A stretch of DNA of 64,000 nt from Lucifuga dentata (lineage: Eukaryota > Chordata > Actinopteri > Ophidiiformes > Bythitidae). The stretch is taken from the NCBI GenBank assembly GCA_014773175.1, contig VXCM01001370.1, forward strand, positions 1 to 64,000. The letters are read 5' to 3'. The position numbers were made by a program, and so were the translations under genes. Below the pieces are notes generated by a model. The model did not search any database. It saw nothing but the letters and a program-made list of their open reading frames with translations, and was not told the DNA's origin. This document shows, in pieces, positions 23,501 to 34,800 of the stretch (position 1 is the stretch's first letter; each line of letters opens with the position of its first letter).

Positions 23501-25853
23501 AACGCGTACTGACAGAGAAATAGAGAGAGACGCATGAGTGTGGGCATATAGATGTCATGACCTTTTTCATTTGAAAGCTTATTTTAATTACATGGAATGA
23601 GCTGCAGGCTGAAGACCAGCATTTCTGGTGTGAGATAAATTAAATTCTGGGACATTCTGTGATGTTTATATACATAGTCCCATATACATACAGTAGTTTT
23701 ATTGGTATTTTCAATTTGCACATTACATTGCACCATCTTGAAAAGGACTTTAATATGATGTATGTCTATATTTACTTTCTGTGCACTTCTTGCACAGCAT
23801 TACACACTTAAAAAAAAAATTATAGTTCTTATAATCTTCAATTCTAGTTTTAATGTTTCTTTCTAGTTAATGCTACATTGTTTTTATTCTGTACATATAA
23901 TTTAATATATACTGTATTTATTTTTAATGTGTTGTGTTGGTTTTCTTCCTTTATTCTCTTAACCTACTATGGAATCAATGAGAGCATACAAAGTAAGAAT
24001 ATCATGGTACAAAACAACTTTGCATATGACAGTAAAGTTCTGGAATTTTGAATCATATGTGAGCACTCACAAGTTGGAAAGATAGTTACTTTAGAGGCCA
24101 AGAAGTAGCTGATAAGGTTCAGATTGAGCAGATCTCTAAACTCCTCCGCAGTGGTGTCATCGGTAGGTTTATGAGGAGGGTCTGATGCAGGAGAGAAAGT
24201 TTAAAAAAAAAAAAAAAAAGAGAATTAGAGAAAATAGGGCCAACACAGGTGTGTTATCCTCTTCATCATTCTTTATAGGAAAAAAAGGACAAACAACTCA
24301 CGCTGCCCTGCATTGTTGACCAGGCAGTCTATGTGTCCATAATGCTCTACTGTCACTGCAATCAATCTCTGAGGACAAACATTTGCATTGTACTTAAAGG
24401 ACCATACTACCCGTTTTGCATGTTTGATCCTAATATATTCAATTTTCATACATGTTACGTTACTGACAGTCATTTTCCAAAGGATAAAACTGTATTTCAG
24501 ATTTCCTGATAATCTGCAAAATCTCTTAATCTTTCAAAATCAAATATTCAAGTGATACACCAACCTTAAAAATCCATGTTTCCTGCTAATANCTTCTTTT
24601 GGGACTATATTCCCTGGTGGAGACATACATTCACTCTGTGCTTTTTATTGCACTTAAGCACTAAAATTGTGTAACTTCTAAAAAAAAACCTGAATACACG
24701 TCTTGTTTGTGATGATGGATTACCTATCCCAAGAACATTTCAGGTATCAACAAGTTGATTTTAATAGCGTACCAGAATGAACTGAAATCAATGGCGGTCT
24801 GGAAGGTAGGAAAATTTTTTTTATTTCATTCCACTAATATGCTTTGGGAAATTATTGTCAGTAACGTTACGTGTATGAAAATTTGAATATATTAGGCTCA
24901 AACATGCAAAATGGGTGGTATGGTCCTTTAAAAGCCATGTAAATAAGAAGGGCAGAGAAATCTTTTCACTAGCTGCTACAGAAAGAGTGAACAAACAGAA
25001 ACACAAGCAAAGACACAGCTTAAGTGAAGCGTGTTGGACAGGTATCAGGATCAGTGTAATGTCTTACACAAAAACAAGAAAAACCTGATACTAGGTACTG
25101 TTTGGTCTGTTATGTTAGTGTCTCTCTGGGTATTACAGATGAGCTTTAGGTCGTTAATAATGTGTGCATTCTAGCACTTTACATCAGAGTGGGAATGTTG
25201 GGCGATGGAACAAAACTCTCATTGGCCTTGAAAAGCATGTCAGCTGATTAATGGGTTGGGCAAAATTTGAGCCACATAAAGTCTTGTGATCAAGATCAGA
25301 CTGTTTATTTTAGGAACCTATAAACCAGTATAATGTATAACCAGACTGCATATTACCTTGATGTCATCCTCTCTGGAGATGTCACATGTCACAAACTCGC
25401 ATGACCCTGGGCCTGCTTTGTTGAGCTCTGCTTCAAGAGCTTCACCCACTGCAGCTGTCACAGAGAATTATGGTGAAATATAATTAATACCATGCAATTT
25501 ATATTCTCATTTAAGGCTGAATTCTCTTTGCCTGAAATTTATGTGATGGTTTAAATACATATACAACCATCCCAGCTAGGAACATTGATATAATACGTTT
25601 ATGATTAACAATTGTGAAAAAAGAGCAGAATAACTAACCTCCTCTTGCGCAAAACACCACTTTGGCACCATTCTCCACTAAAGAAACGAAAAAAAGAAAG
25701 ATGCAAAGTATTTAGCGCCTCGTTCACACAGCAACAGATCCACAAACGAAACATAACAATAATTACCATACCGAAAACTTTGACAATCCCTCTGCCAATC
25801 CCTTTGGATCCTCCAGTGACAATTACAACTTTGTTGGTGTAGCGGAGGGACAT
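20592..25853 (-). CDS. hsd17b14: 17-beta-hydroxysteroid dehydrogenase 14 (SDR family, 9 exons)
   Basis: A classical short-chain dehydrogenase/reductase, NAD(P)-dependent and cytosolic. The family enzyme oxidises the 17-beta-hydroxyl of estradiol and related substrates, and the human enzyme also acts on L-fucose. Exons: 25772-25853, 25639-25677, 25357-25448, 24302-24368, 24090-24181, 23404-23508, 23247-23314, 22622-22718 and 20592-20738. They join to 262 aa (human, from memory, about 270). Motifs: TGGSKGIG nucleotide-binding loop at 13-20, NNAG at 89-92, catalytic Ser in the VSSL segment (141/142), Y155 and K159 in PYVATKG. The C-terminal part [12 protein letters not shown] and FCTGIDLL matches HSD17B14. 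The start at 25853 is the first ATG in this frame; the frame is open further upstream but starts there only with GTG. Intron 8 has a GC donor. Confidence 0.96.
22616..22624 (-). other. hsd17b14: Non-canonical GC-AG donor of hsd17b14 intron 8
   Basis: On the minus strand the exon ends GCTCAG and the intron starts gcaagt. The paired acceptor at 20739-20740 is a normal AG. The reading frame (GENAQ joined to LMGRMG) agrees with the family only if this GC donor is used. GC-AG introns are a known minor U2-type class, and the perfect remaining consensus (CAG then GCAAGT) fits that class. Confidence 0.85.
24394..24931 (-). mobile_element. TTAA-flanked MITE, copy 2
   Basis: A 538-bp copy in an hsd17b14 intron beginning TTAAAGGACCATAC and ending TATGGTCCTTTAA. 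The internal order (right half with cagaatgaactgaaatcaat, then ggcggtctgg) shows it is inverted relative to copy 1. It contains an N at 24592. Its left TIR starts only 25 bp inside the intron from exon 4 (24302-24368). Confidence 0.8.
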
Positions 25854-28164
25854 TCTGCTGGAGGTGATGGTTTTGGTGATAAGCTGCTCGTAAAACGCTG
25901 CGCGGTCATCAAATAGCGCCGGAGGAATATTTTCTGCTATTATTCCCTCTAATTTTACACAGCAGCTCTTTGCTTCTTCCACTTCATGCGCTGACTTCCT
26001 TAATCAACGTTTTTTAACGCTTTGTACGTATCAGGTTCAAAGTTCCATAGTTTTGTCCTGCTGCCTTCACGTGCTGTTTGAATAATCGGAAAACACTAAA
26101 TTCACGCAGGATTGTCAACAAAAGGAATTGAGTTTCCGTGATGTGACGCTCCAGATATGGAGAGAAAGAAAATCAAAACAACTGCTCGTGATATGAAAAG
26201 GAAATTTTAAAAAATAATAATAATAATGGCATGCCTGGTGCAATTATTGTAACTGCCATTAAACAGGTATTATAAATGCAAGCATTAATAATAACAGCTA
26301 TATTTATATAGAAAATTAAGAGGTTAGAAAATTCCTATATTACACAAAGTCTAATAGAAACATGAAAAATAACAATATGGGGAAGTAAATCTTTAAATTA
26401 GAGTTATACAATATAAATAAAATGAAACAAAATGGCATTCAGCATCAAACATGCAAAGAAATTCAAAAGGGATTTGTGTACGTGACATCAAACTATCAAC
26501 TGACAATAGTTGCTTTGTAATACTTTATTTCTAAAAAACCAAACAAGTACAAATGGCTTTTTAGAAAATTTTGATTTTCTTTTTTAGACCAACGTGTCAA
26601 TGAGTTCTCCTTATGACTTTTTCAAAACTAGAAAATCTGAGCTTACCTGTAGTATTTGAAAGTAACATTTGAAGGATGCAAATTCAGAAATGCTGTGGGA
26701 ATTGTAGTAGTTTTACTGCACACAAAAGCAGTGCTGCACAAAGATGCTTGAATGTAGCCTGTGTGAGAAATAAGCTATCCACATTTATCCTTAATGTAAA
26801 ATGGAGACTGATTTCTGTTACTGGCCCAGCAGGTCAGGTTTCGCTCCAGTTTTATACCTTCTCTTTCAGCCCAGTTTCAAATTCATGGACATTTCTTGAA
26901 AGTCAAACTACTTTACACCCAATTGAAAGACAGCATATAAGTAGACTACAAACCATGAAAATGACAAGAAACATGTTTGCTAAGTGAGTGAACAAGTGTG
27001 AGCATGTCAGTATTTTCCTGTGCACACATGCATGCTAACATGTATGTTTAAGAAAGAGTGAGGGGTTGGGGGGGTGACATTTTCAGGCAGTAATGGCTGT
27101 TGGNCATTCCCTTGGGGGCGTAGCGAGAGTGAGAGAGAGCAAAAGAGAGAGAGTGAAGACAGTAAGTGACCTACAAACGAGCTTAACTATCTCTTAACTT
27201 CACCCACGCTGGAGAATCCAGAGACAGATTAACACTGCAGCAGCTCCCGTAGAAGCCACCGCTGCTCCCTCTGCCACCTCCCCTCCTCTCCTAAACTTGT
27301 CACATGAAGGTTGGACAAGATTATGTGTGCGAGTGAGTGGGAGGGGGAGAGGTCTGGACATCATAATGAGGGAAGGAATAGACAAATGGAAAGGGTCAGC
27401 CCAAGAGGCACCCTGAGGTGGACGTACAGTAGTACAGCACTACTGTGGACTTGTGATTAGTTTCAATCAGCAGTTCTAACAGGCAGACAGAGAGGTGAGA
27501 GAAAGAGACTGATCTGTGTTTGGCTTCCACAGCAGCCTGGGCTGGGTGGATGGACAGGGCAACAAGCTGTGGAGTGTTTTTGAGCATGGAGCTTGTTGCA
27601 TGTACGGGGAGTTTTGCATGATGTGATGTACAATGTGCTTAAAAATCATGGCGAGAGTTCAAGATTGCATTGTGTAAAGAAAATAAATTTAGTAATAAAA
27701 GGGAATTTCTGACAGATACTCTGATTTGTTTTTAAGATATTAAGTCTGATGAATGACTGCATGATCTAACATAATCAAGAACAATAATGACTGATGATAA
27801 TAATAATAATCCTCATTTGTATTGCACATATCAAAAGCCAAACTACAGTTTTACAGGACAGATAAATGGTTAAAACAGAATATACTAGTAGGAATTTTAC
27901 AAAATTAAAAAATGATGATTGTGATGGTATTTATTGTTGATGCTATTGAATAACTCTTTGGATGTTTTGGTAAAGTCAAATGACTAATATACAATTTTTT
28001 TTACATGTGTGATCTTACTCAAAAAGTTTTATTCACGTTTTTGAAAAAGTGTCCATTTTCTTACTCTTTTGTTTCTGCTTTGCCAGTTTAACCCCAATTT
28101 GTCTTCTTCACAAAAAAAGAAACAAGAAAAGTAAGACAAGGGGGGGCAAAAGCAACGAAGAGAG
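25854..28164. promoter_or_regulatory. Divergent intergenic region between hsd17b14 and kcna7
   Basis: About 2.3 kb with no convincing coding sequence lies between two genes transcribed away from each other, so it should hold both promoters. Near 27110-27175 there is a GA-rich tract and a possible donor (gaagaca then gtaagt at about 27162). Just before kcna7, a strong pyrimidine tract ends in gctttgccag at 28086. Together these suggest a non-coding first kcna7 exon spliced to an exon starting at about 28087. This is inference. The N at 27104 marks a contig join. Confidence 0.4.
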
Positions 28165-31100
28165 ATGGATCATCAAGAGCAGGGAGGAGGAATAGAAGGA
28201 ATGACTGAGGATGTTGGTGAAAAAGACAACGAGACCAAGGAGCAGCACAACAAGGCTGAGAAGGGGGAGAAGGACAGCAGCGAGAAGGAGCAAAGTGGAG
28301 AGGCGAGGCAGAAGAACCGTCGCTCCATGTGGAGAAACGGCTGGGCTCTGACCGAGCGCTTGGCCATCAACGTGTCAGGGATGCATTACGAGACCCAGCT
28401 CCGCACCCTCTCCCAGTTCCCTGACTCCTTGCTGGGTGACCCCCGGCGACGCCTTCGCTACTTCGACCCCCTGCGAAACGAACTCTTCCTGGACAGGAGC
28501 CGTGTTTGCTTTGATGCCATCCTGTACTTTTACCAGTCCGGTGGGAGGCTGCGGAGACCCGCCAACGTCCCTCTGGACATGTTCCTGGAGGAGCTGCGCT
28601 TCTATGAGCTCGGAGAGGAGATCATCGACCGCTTTAAGGCGGATGAAGGCTTCCCCAAGGAGGAGGAGAGTCCTTTACCCACAAACAAGTTGCAACGTGA
28701 TCTCTGGATGTTGTTTGAGCATCCAGAGTCCTCCAGTGGAGCTCGTATTATTGCCATAATCAGCGTCATGGTCATTGTGCTTTCCATTCTCATCTTCTGT
28801 CTGGAAACTCTACCTGAGTTCAGAGCTGAGAAGGAACTGAGGGAGGTAAGAAGGACATGTGATGGGTATCAGATGGTGTAACTGGCGCTGAATCAAAGAC
28901 CATACATACAAAATCCACCGTAGAGATCAAGAGAAATAGTAAGGGGGTGACATGTTTGTACACATTACGTCATTGGGAATTCAAGTAATGCTCACCTAAA
29001 GAAACAAGATGACAGAAGTGAAAGAACAGGAAGGCGGCTGACAGGGTGCAAAGACAAAAGAGGTTAACACAGTGAGGACCTGATGAGGAGAACATGGAAG
29101 GACAACAGGTGCTGACAGGTGTCACCTTGCTAAACATAAATGCTGTCTGACCAAAGTGGCTCTATCAGCACAAGGTTAAAATATCTCTATCTCCAGTCCT
29201 CTCTCAACAAAATGAGGCTGCAACACTGAAGGCTGAGTAGGAAAAAACTACCAGAAATTATATTATATATTATATTATATTATTTGGAGTTCAAGTTATG
29301 CAAAAAATCTCAAGATCGAGGAAAGGAAAGAGAAGGAGAGCCAGAGTATTTCTTGAGAGTATTTTGGACTTGTCGTTAAATCTGATCCACTCAGATTTAG
29401 AGGAAGGAATGGAAGGGATGAGGAGAGCAGTTAAACCTCTGGTGGAAAAACAAGAGTAAGGAAACAAGAGAGCCAGCAAGGGAGAAAGTGAGACAGAGCA
29501 GGTGTGATGGACTGAATGGGTTTCAAGTTAGAGGAAGGACATGTTGTGGCGACGCTATCCCTCATTGGCCGCTCTGACTGCCAGAGCCAACAAGTACATT
29601 TAGATAGAGTGGATACTTCAAAAGGATTGAAGAGTGAAAGAGATAGTCGAGTGGATAGGAGTTAGAGGTAGAGAAGCAAGTGTGAAGGCAAGGGAAGGAG
29701 ATGAGCTAGTCTCACGTTACCCCTTAGAGATCTAAAGAGCTATTTATAGAGGAAGGACAACCCTGCGAGCACATCAACACATAAACGAATGTCTGTATTA
29801 ATAAATGCTGTGACTCATACACACTGAAAACGGCATGGAATGAGGCTTGTAGATCACTTTTTCTGATGACTGTCGCAAAATGAAATTAGCCTCGCACACT
29901 TTGGTGGCCTGGTTACAAGGCGGATCTGGAGGTTCAGGCCGGGGAAGCGACGAGCATGGCCTGCTCTGATACAGATATAGTAATACAGTCAAAGCATTTG
30001 ATGCTTTAGATGCTACACAAACCCAAAGCAACATGCGCACAGAATAAGTTGCTCACCAGATGATGGTGAAAATCAAACAGATAAGGAGAAGATGCACATA
30101 TAGTACATACAAAATTTGGATTCTGATGTGTGTGTGTTACCAGGCCCTGACATAAGCCGGTCAACGGTGTCTTTTAGCTGGTCAACGGTGGTCCGTGAAC
30201 TTAAACTTGTCTGAATTCTATCTTAACCTGAGCTGTGTCACACTTAAAACTCTTAAAATACAAAAGTGTACAGTTTACACAATATGTGCTGTATGGCCAT
30301 CCATGTAACGAGTAAGCAACTCTATTTCTTGTCAAAAGACAGCAATGCCTATAGATGTTTTAAATCCATAGCTACTACCCAGAAAACACAGCAGCCGGGT
30401 TAAACGAAGTGTCAGATGCCTTGGTCATGCCGCTGTCTGGAGTGTAATGTAACCCCGGGTCACATGAGCTTAATGTTTTTGTGTTTAAATATAGGGAAAC
30501 TGATTTATATTAAAGTCCACAAGAAAAAGAAAAAGGGGGAGTGAAAATGGAGAGGAGAAAGTTCAAGCCATATTATAGATCTCACACTCTCAATCAGATT
30601 GTAGTGACAGATGTCAAATTCTAAATGTGCATCAGGAAGAACTTCTCATTTGTCCTCCCCCCTCTCCTGTTTACTCTCTTCTCATTTGCTTTCAATTCCC
30701 CTACCTTTGCCCTTGAAATTGTTTTTATTTCTATTTACAAATCTTGTTTGATAGTCAACAGATGACAGATGATAGAAAATGAGTGGTATCTTAACTTATA
30801 GCTTTGATTTTTTTTTTTTCATGTTTGACTACAATTGCATTCAGTTTTTGCTCTTTCTGTGTTTTACAGCAATTCACCACAATCCCCCACCCCACCATAG
30901 AAAACGAAACCATCTTGGTACCGCCTGGCTTCACTCCCTTTCAGGATCCCTTCTTCATCATAGAGACAATATGCATCTGTTGGTTCTCCTTTGAACTCAT
31001 CATACGCTTTATTTGCTCTCCAAGCAAGATGCAGTTCTTCAAAGACGTCATGAACATCATTGACTTTTTTGCCATCATTCCCTATTTTGTCACTCTGGGC

Positions 31101-31808
31101 ACAGAGCTGGCCAAGGACAAAGACACACCGCCTTCTGTGTCTCTGGCCCTGATCAGGGTCATCAGGCTGGTGAGGGTGTTCAGGATCTTCAAGCTCTCCC
31201 GACACTCCAAAGGCCTCCAGATTCTGGGCCAGACACTTAAGGCCAGCCTGCGAGAACTTGCTCTACTCATCTTCTTCGTCTTCATTGGCGTCATACTCTT
31301 TTCCAGTGCTGTCTACTTTGCTGAAGTGGACAACCCTGGCACAGCATTCACCAGTATCCCTGAGGCTTTCTGGTGGGCAGTGGTATCCATGACTACCGTG
31401 GGATATGGGGACATGTTCCCAGTGACAGTTGGGGGAAAACTGGTGGGCTCCATGTGTGCCATTGCTGGTGTTCTCACCATCTCTCTGCCGGTGCCTGTTA
31501 TCGTATCCAACTTTAGTTATTTCTACCACCGTGAGATGGAGTGTGAGGACACCATGGTATACCATCACGTCGCCACATCACTTTGGGAAAAAGATAAAGA
31601 GAACAATGAAGATGAGGAAGATGAGGATGGAGGAGATGAGTGGCCTGAAGGCCTGGAAGACTACATGCCCCTCAGTGGGTACAATAGTAGGGGGAACTGC
31701 TCTTCTCTCAATGGGACTCTCCTGACAGGACTCTGTGCAGGGCCAGCAGCTGGTGATCAGAGGGAGATGAACGTCTACCTCAGACAACCTCTAGTCACAG
31801 AGGTTTAA
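28165..31808 (+). CDS. kcna7: Voltage-gated K+ channel Kv1.7 (shaker family, 2 coding exons)
   Basis: A Shaker-type delayed-rectifier alpha subunit that assembles as a tetramer in the plasma membrane. Exon 1 is 28165-28845 and exon 2 is 30870-31808; both intron ends are GT-AG in phase 0. The product is 539 aa. Residues 1-60 are a Lys/Glu-rich hydrophilic extension. The T1 domain spans about 64-155 ([11 protein letters not shown]). S1 is about 194-214, S2 252-275, S3 286-305, and S4 319-340 with the [20 protein letters not shown] pattern. The selectivity filter TTVGYGD is 402-408 and the S6 PVP gate 434-436. N239 (NET) is a likely S1-S2 loop glycosylation site. The acidic C-tail (470-487) ends in TEV, a PDZ ligand. 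A coding intron after S1 is a known KCNA7 peculiarity; most Kv1 genes are intronless in the CDS. Synteny supports the call. Human KCNA7 is shorter (about 456 aa) because it lacks these acidic additions. Confidence 0.96.
29260..29285. repeat. TATAT-rich microsatellite in the kcna7 intron
   Basis: A short run of tatat and tatta units in the single kcna7 coding intron (28846-30869). The rest of this 2-kb intron shows no other feature I can name. Confidence 0.7.
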
Positions 31809-34800
31809 CGGAGAACAAGACTGACAGAACACTTTCAGATTAACACTGCAACGCTGCATCTCGTCAAGAAGAGGAGAGAGCATGAAGAGAGTTGGGAAGA
31901 TATTGAAACAATGAAAAGGGATGAAACGGATGACACAGATTTGACCTGCAGTGAAAATTAACAGAACTGATAATACTACCACAATAGAGTAATGGATATT
32001 CCTAAGTCATTCTTCATCTACACAATTGCTGTGATGACTATTTCATTAACTGTTACCACTATGCTCCCGCAATGAGACAGTGAAGATGACTGCAGTGCTG
32101 CATGCTGGATATCCATTTATTTATCAGGTCATGTTAGTTACCCTTCGTTACCGTAGAGGAAGTGGACTGAAATGCCATTAACAGTTGCTGCACACATGTA
32201 CACAGATTTACACTGAGTGTATACAGGTGTTGATGCCGCACCCTTGTTAGAGCTACGGCAGAAATGCAGTGCCTTAATCTCGTGCTGACATGGAGCACAA
32301 AGAGATCACTCATCGGGTGCTTATAGTGCAGACAGACCTCATGTCTTTGAGTTGGTGCAGGGCCAGTTTGTATGTAACAGTGTAAGGGATAGGTGCCCAC
32401 AGAAAGCTGATCTTAGGTCAGACACGGTATGGATGTAGTTCACAGTCGACATTTTTGTCTGAGGTCTAGACTATGGCGTCTACTGGTTAAAGCAAAACTG
32501 TCCTCTGTTGATTAATTGCAACTACACGCTAAGCTAAATACTAAACTGAATGAGACCTGTGACTTCAACCAAACTTGAAGGACCATGTATGAAGCCAAAT
32601 AAATACTACCTGCTTACACGTTATGTTACTGGCAACCATTTTCCAAAACATAAAATCCCATAATCTTTCAAAATAAAATATTCAGGTGATACAACCACCT
32701 TAAAATTCAATGTTTCGCCTGCTAACACATATGGCCGAAATGTAGAAGGGATGGTCATTGTTAATTTCTTGGTAAAAGCCGGCTTCTCCTGGGACTATAT
32801 TCCCTGGTGGAGACATACAGTTTCTTCTGTGCTGACCCTATTAAATAAAGTAACTTTGACAAATTTTTGTTATAGACATTTTGTTCACTGTAATGGATTA
32901 CTTATCTCAAGCATGTTTCAAGTCTCTATAAGTTGATCTTAATAACATAATGAAATGAACTGAAACCAATGGCAGTCTGGAAGGTAGGAAAAACAATGCC
33001 AAAATTTACCACTCCAGCAGTATGTTTTGGGAAATGGTCGTTAGTAACGTAACGTGCATACAAGTTTTATATATTGGGCTAAAACATGCAAAACCACCAG
33101 TATGGTCTTTTAAGTCACAAAAATAAAGAATAGAGACTTAAGTTACTTGCTTGAATGACCGAAGACAAGACTTTAGTTGAGACTTGGCCTTAAAACCTTA
33201 AAACTTGACTTGAGCTGCGAAAGCAAAAAAAAAAAAAAAATTGNAAAAAAAAAAAAAAAATTGTATTTTGACTTTTCAAACTCTTTATAGTCATTCATCT
33301 TGAATATTTAATTATTGACCTTGCTGTTAAACGTTGCTAAGTTAAGAAAATCATTGAAAAAAATAAAATAAGGATGCTATAGCACATTATTTGTGTGTAG
33401 CCAGCCCAAACTTTTTTTTTAAATTTTATACAAGTATTATTTACAGTTATGAATTGGTCTCAGCTCTGTAAAAAACAAACAAAACCAGCTTTGAAAGAAG
33501 AAAGCTGTCCATGTAAAATGGCCATATTCACATTCAGAGACCTAAAAGACTTGCAATTGTGACTTGAAAATTGGCTGTGAAGACTTGAGACTTGACTTGG
33601 ACTACCTTGAAAGACAGAGAACAGATCTAAAAATGACTGAGATTAACTGTAAATCTAAGTAAATATCAGAGTTTTGTACTGAGCCTCAGTGGACCCTTTA
33701 TGTTCTACTACACAATGCAAATGTGTGGATAAGAAACAGTAGTGGAAAATGAGGTGCTGCACGGTTTGAATGAGCTTTTAGACTTAGGACAGATGACTGA
33801 GAAGGACCTATGCATACAAAAATGTACACGTCTTACTTTATTTAATAAAAATTCTATTTTATCACAGACGTCAGGGATTTCTGAATTCCTTCCACATGAC
33901 TCCCTCAGCAGTGACCCAGGCAGGATGTGACACTGTTCAAATCTAAACAATCTGCTGTGTTCTTAGATGAATTTTACACATTAGATACTGTATGTATCTG
34001 TTCCATTTAATTTGAGCCAGAAAAGATCTTAAAAATGCTTTAGATAACAGTGAAGAATAAATATAGTTTCTGTAGTAAAGCCTCTCTGTGGTGTTGTTTG
34101 CCTCATGTGATGAGTGATCCCGCCTCTAGATGTCAGACTGTGTTTTAAAATGTCAGCGCTGCACAAACCAGGACATCTGTCCCATTCCTGCTGCTGGTGG
34201 ATTTGATTTACAGTAATGTGACATGAAGGTCCCCAAAAATAGCAAAATGCAAAATGTCTTTCCTCTGGAAGTGATCATGTTCATTTATACCATACGATCA
34301 ATTTTCTTTCCCCAGCGTTCCAAAAGGTAACATTTGTTGACTGCGCAGGAAAGGAAAAAGGAAAACTGAGAAAAACTAAAATTAAATATGGACTGTTGAA
34401 TTTTTTATACATGCTAACAAGTTGACTGAGATGACATGAGATGAAACTGTGATTATTCCTGTATAATGAACAATTAAATGTAATTATGTTGGGCATTTTA
34501 ATTGCAGTTATGGAGGTCTTAACATATGTGTCAGGCCAAATCATGCTGTTTTTTAATATACAATATACTCTATTACAGAAAACTGTGACTAGTAATAAGT
34601 AAATGATTCAGTTACTATACCTAAATCATGTGTGAAACTTTTACTCAGGCGCTAACATTTTCTGCTGTGAATTTTCTAAAAAATAAAAGAAATATTATCT
34701 CTGATAAGTTTTATTCAAAAAGCTTAATTATTACTTTGTGATAGAATTACTTATATCATAAGACTGTGGAGAGACCGAAATTGATGTCAATTATTGTAAT

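Noticed and set aside
25854..25982. N-terminal extension of hsd17b14 by 43 residues
   Set aside because: The frame is open, but its upstream start would be GTG, while an ATG at 25853 gives the family-typical N terminus.
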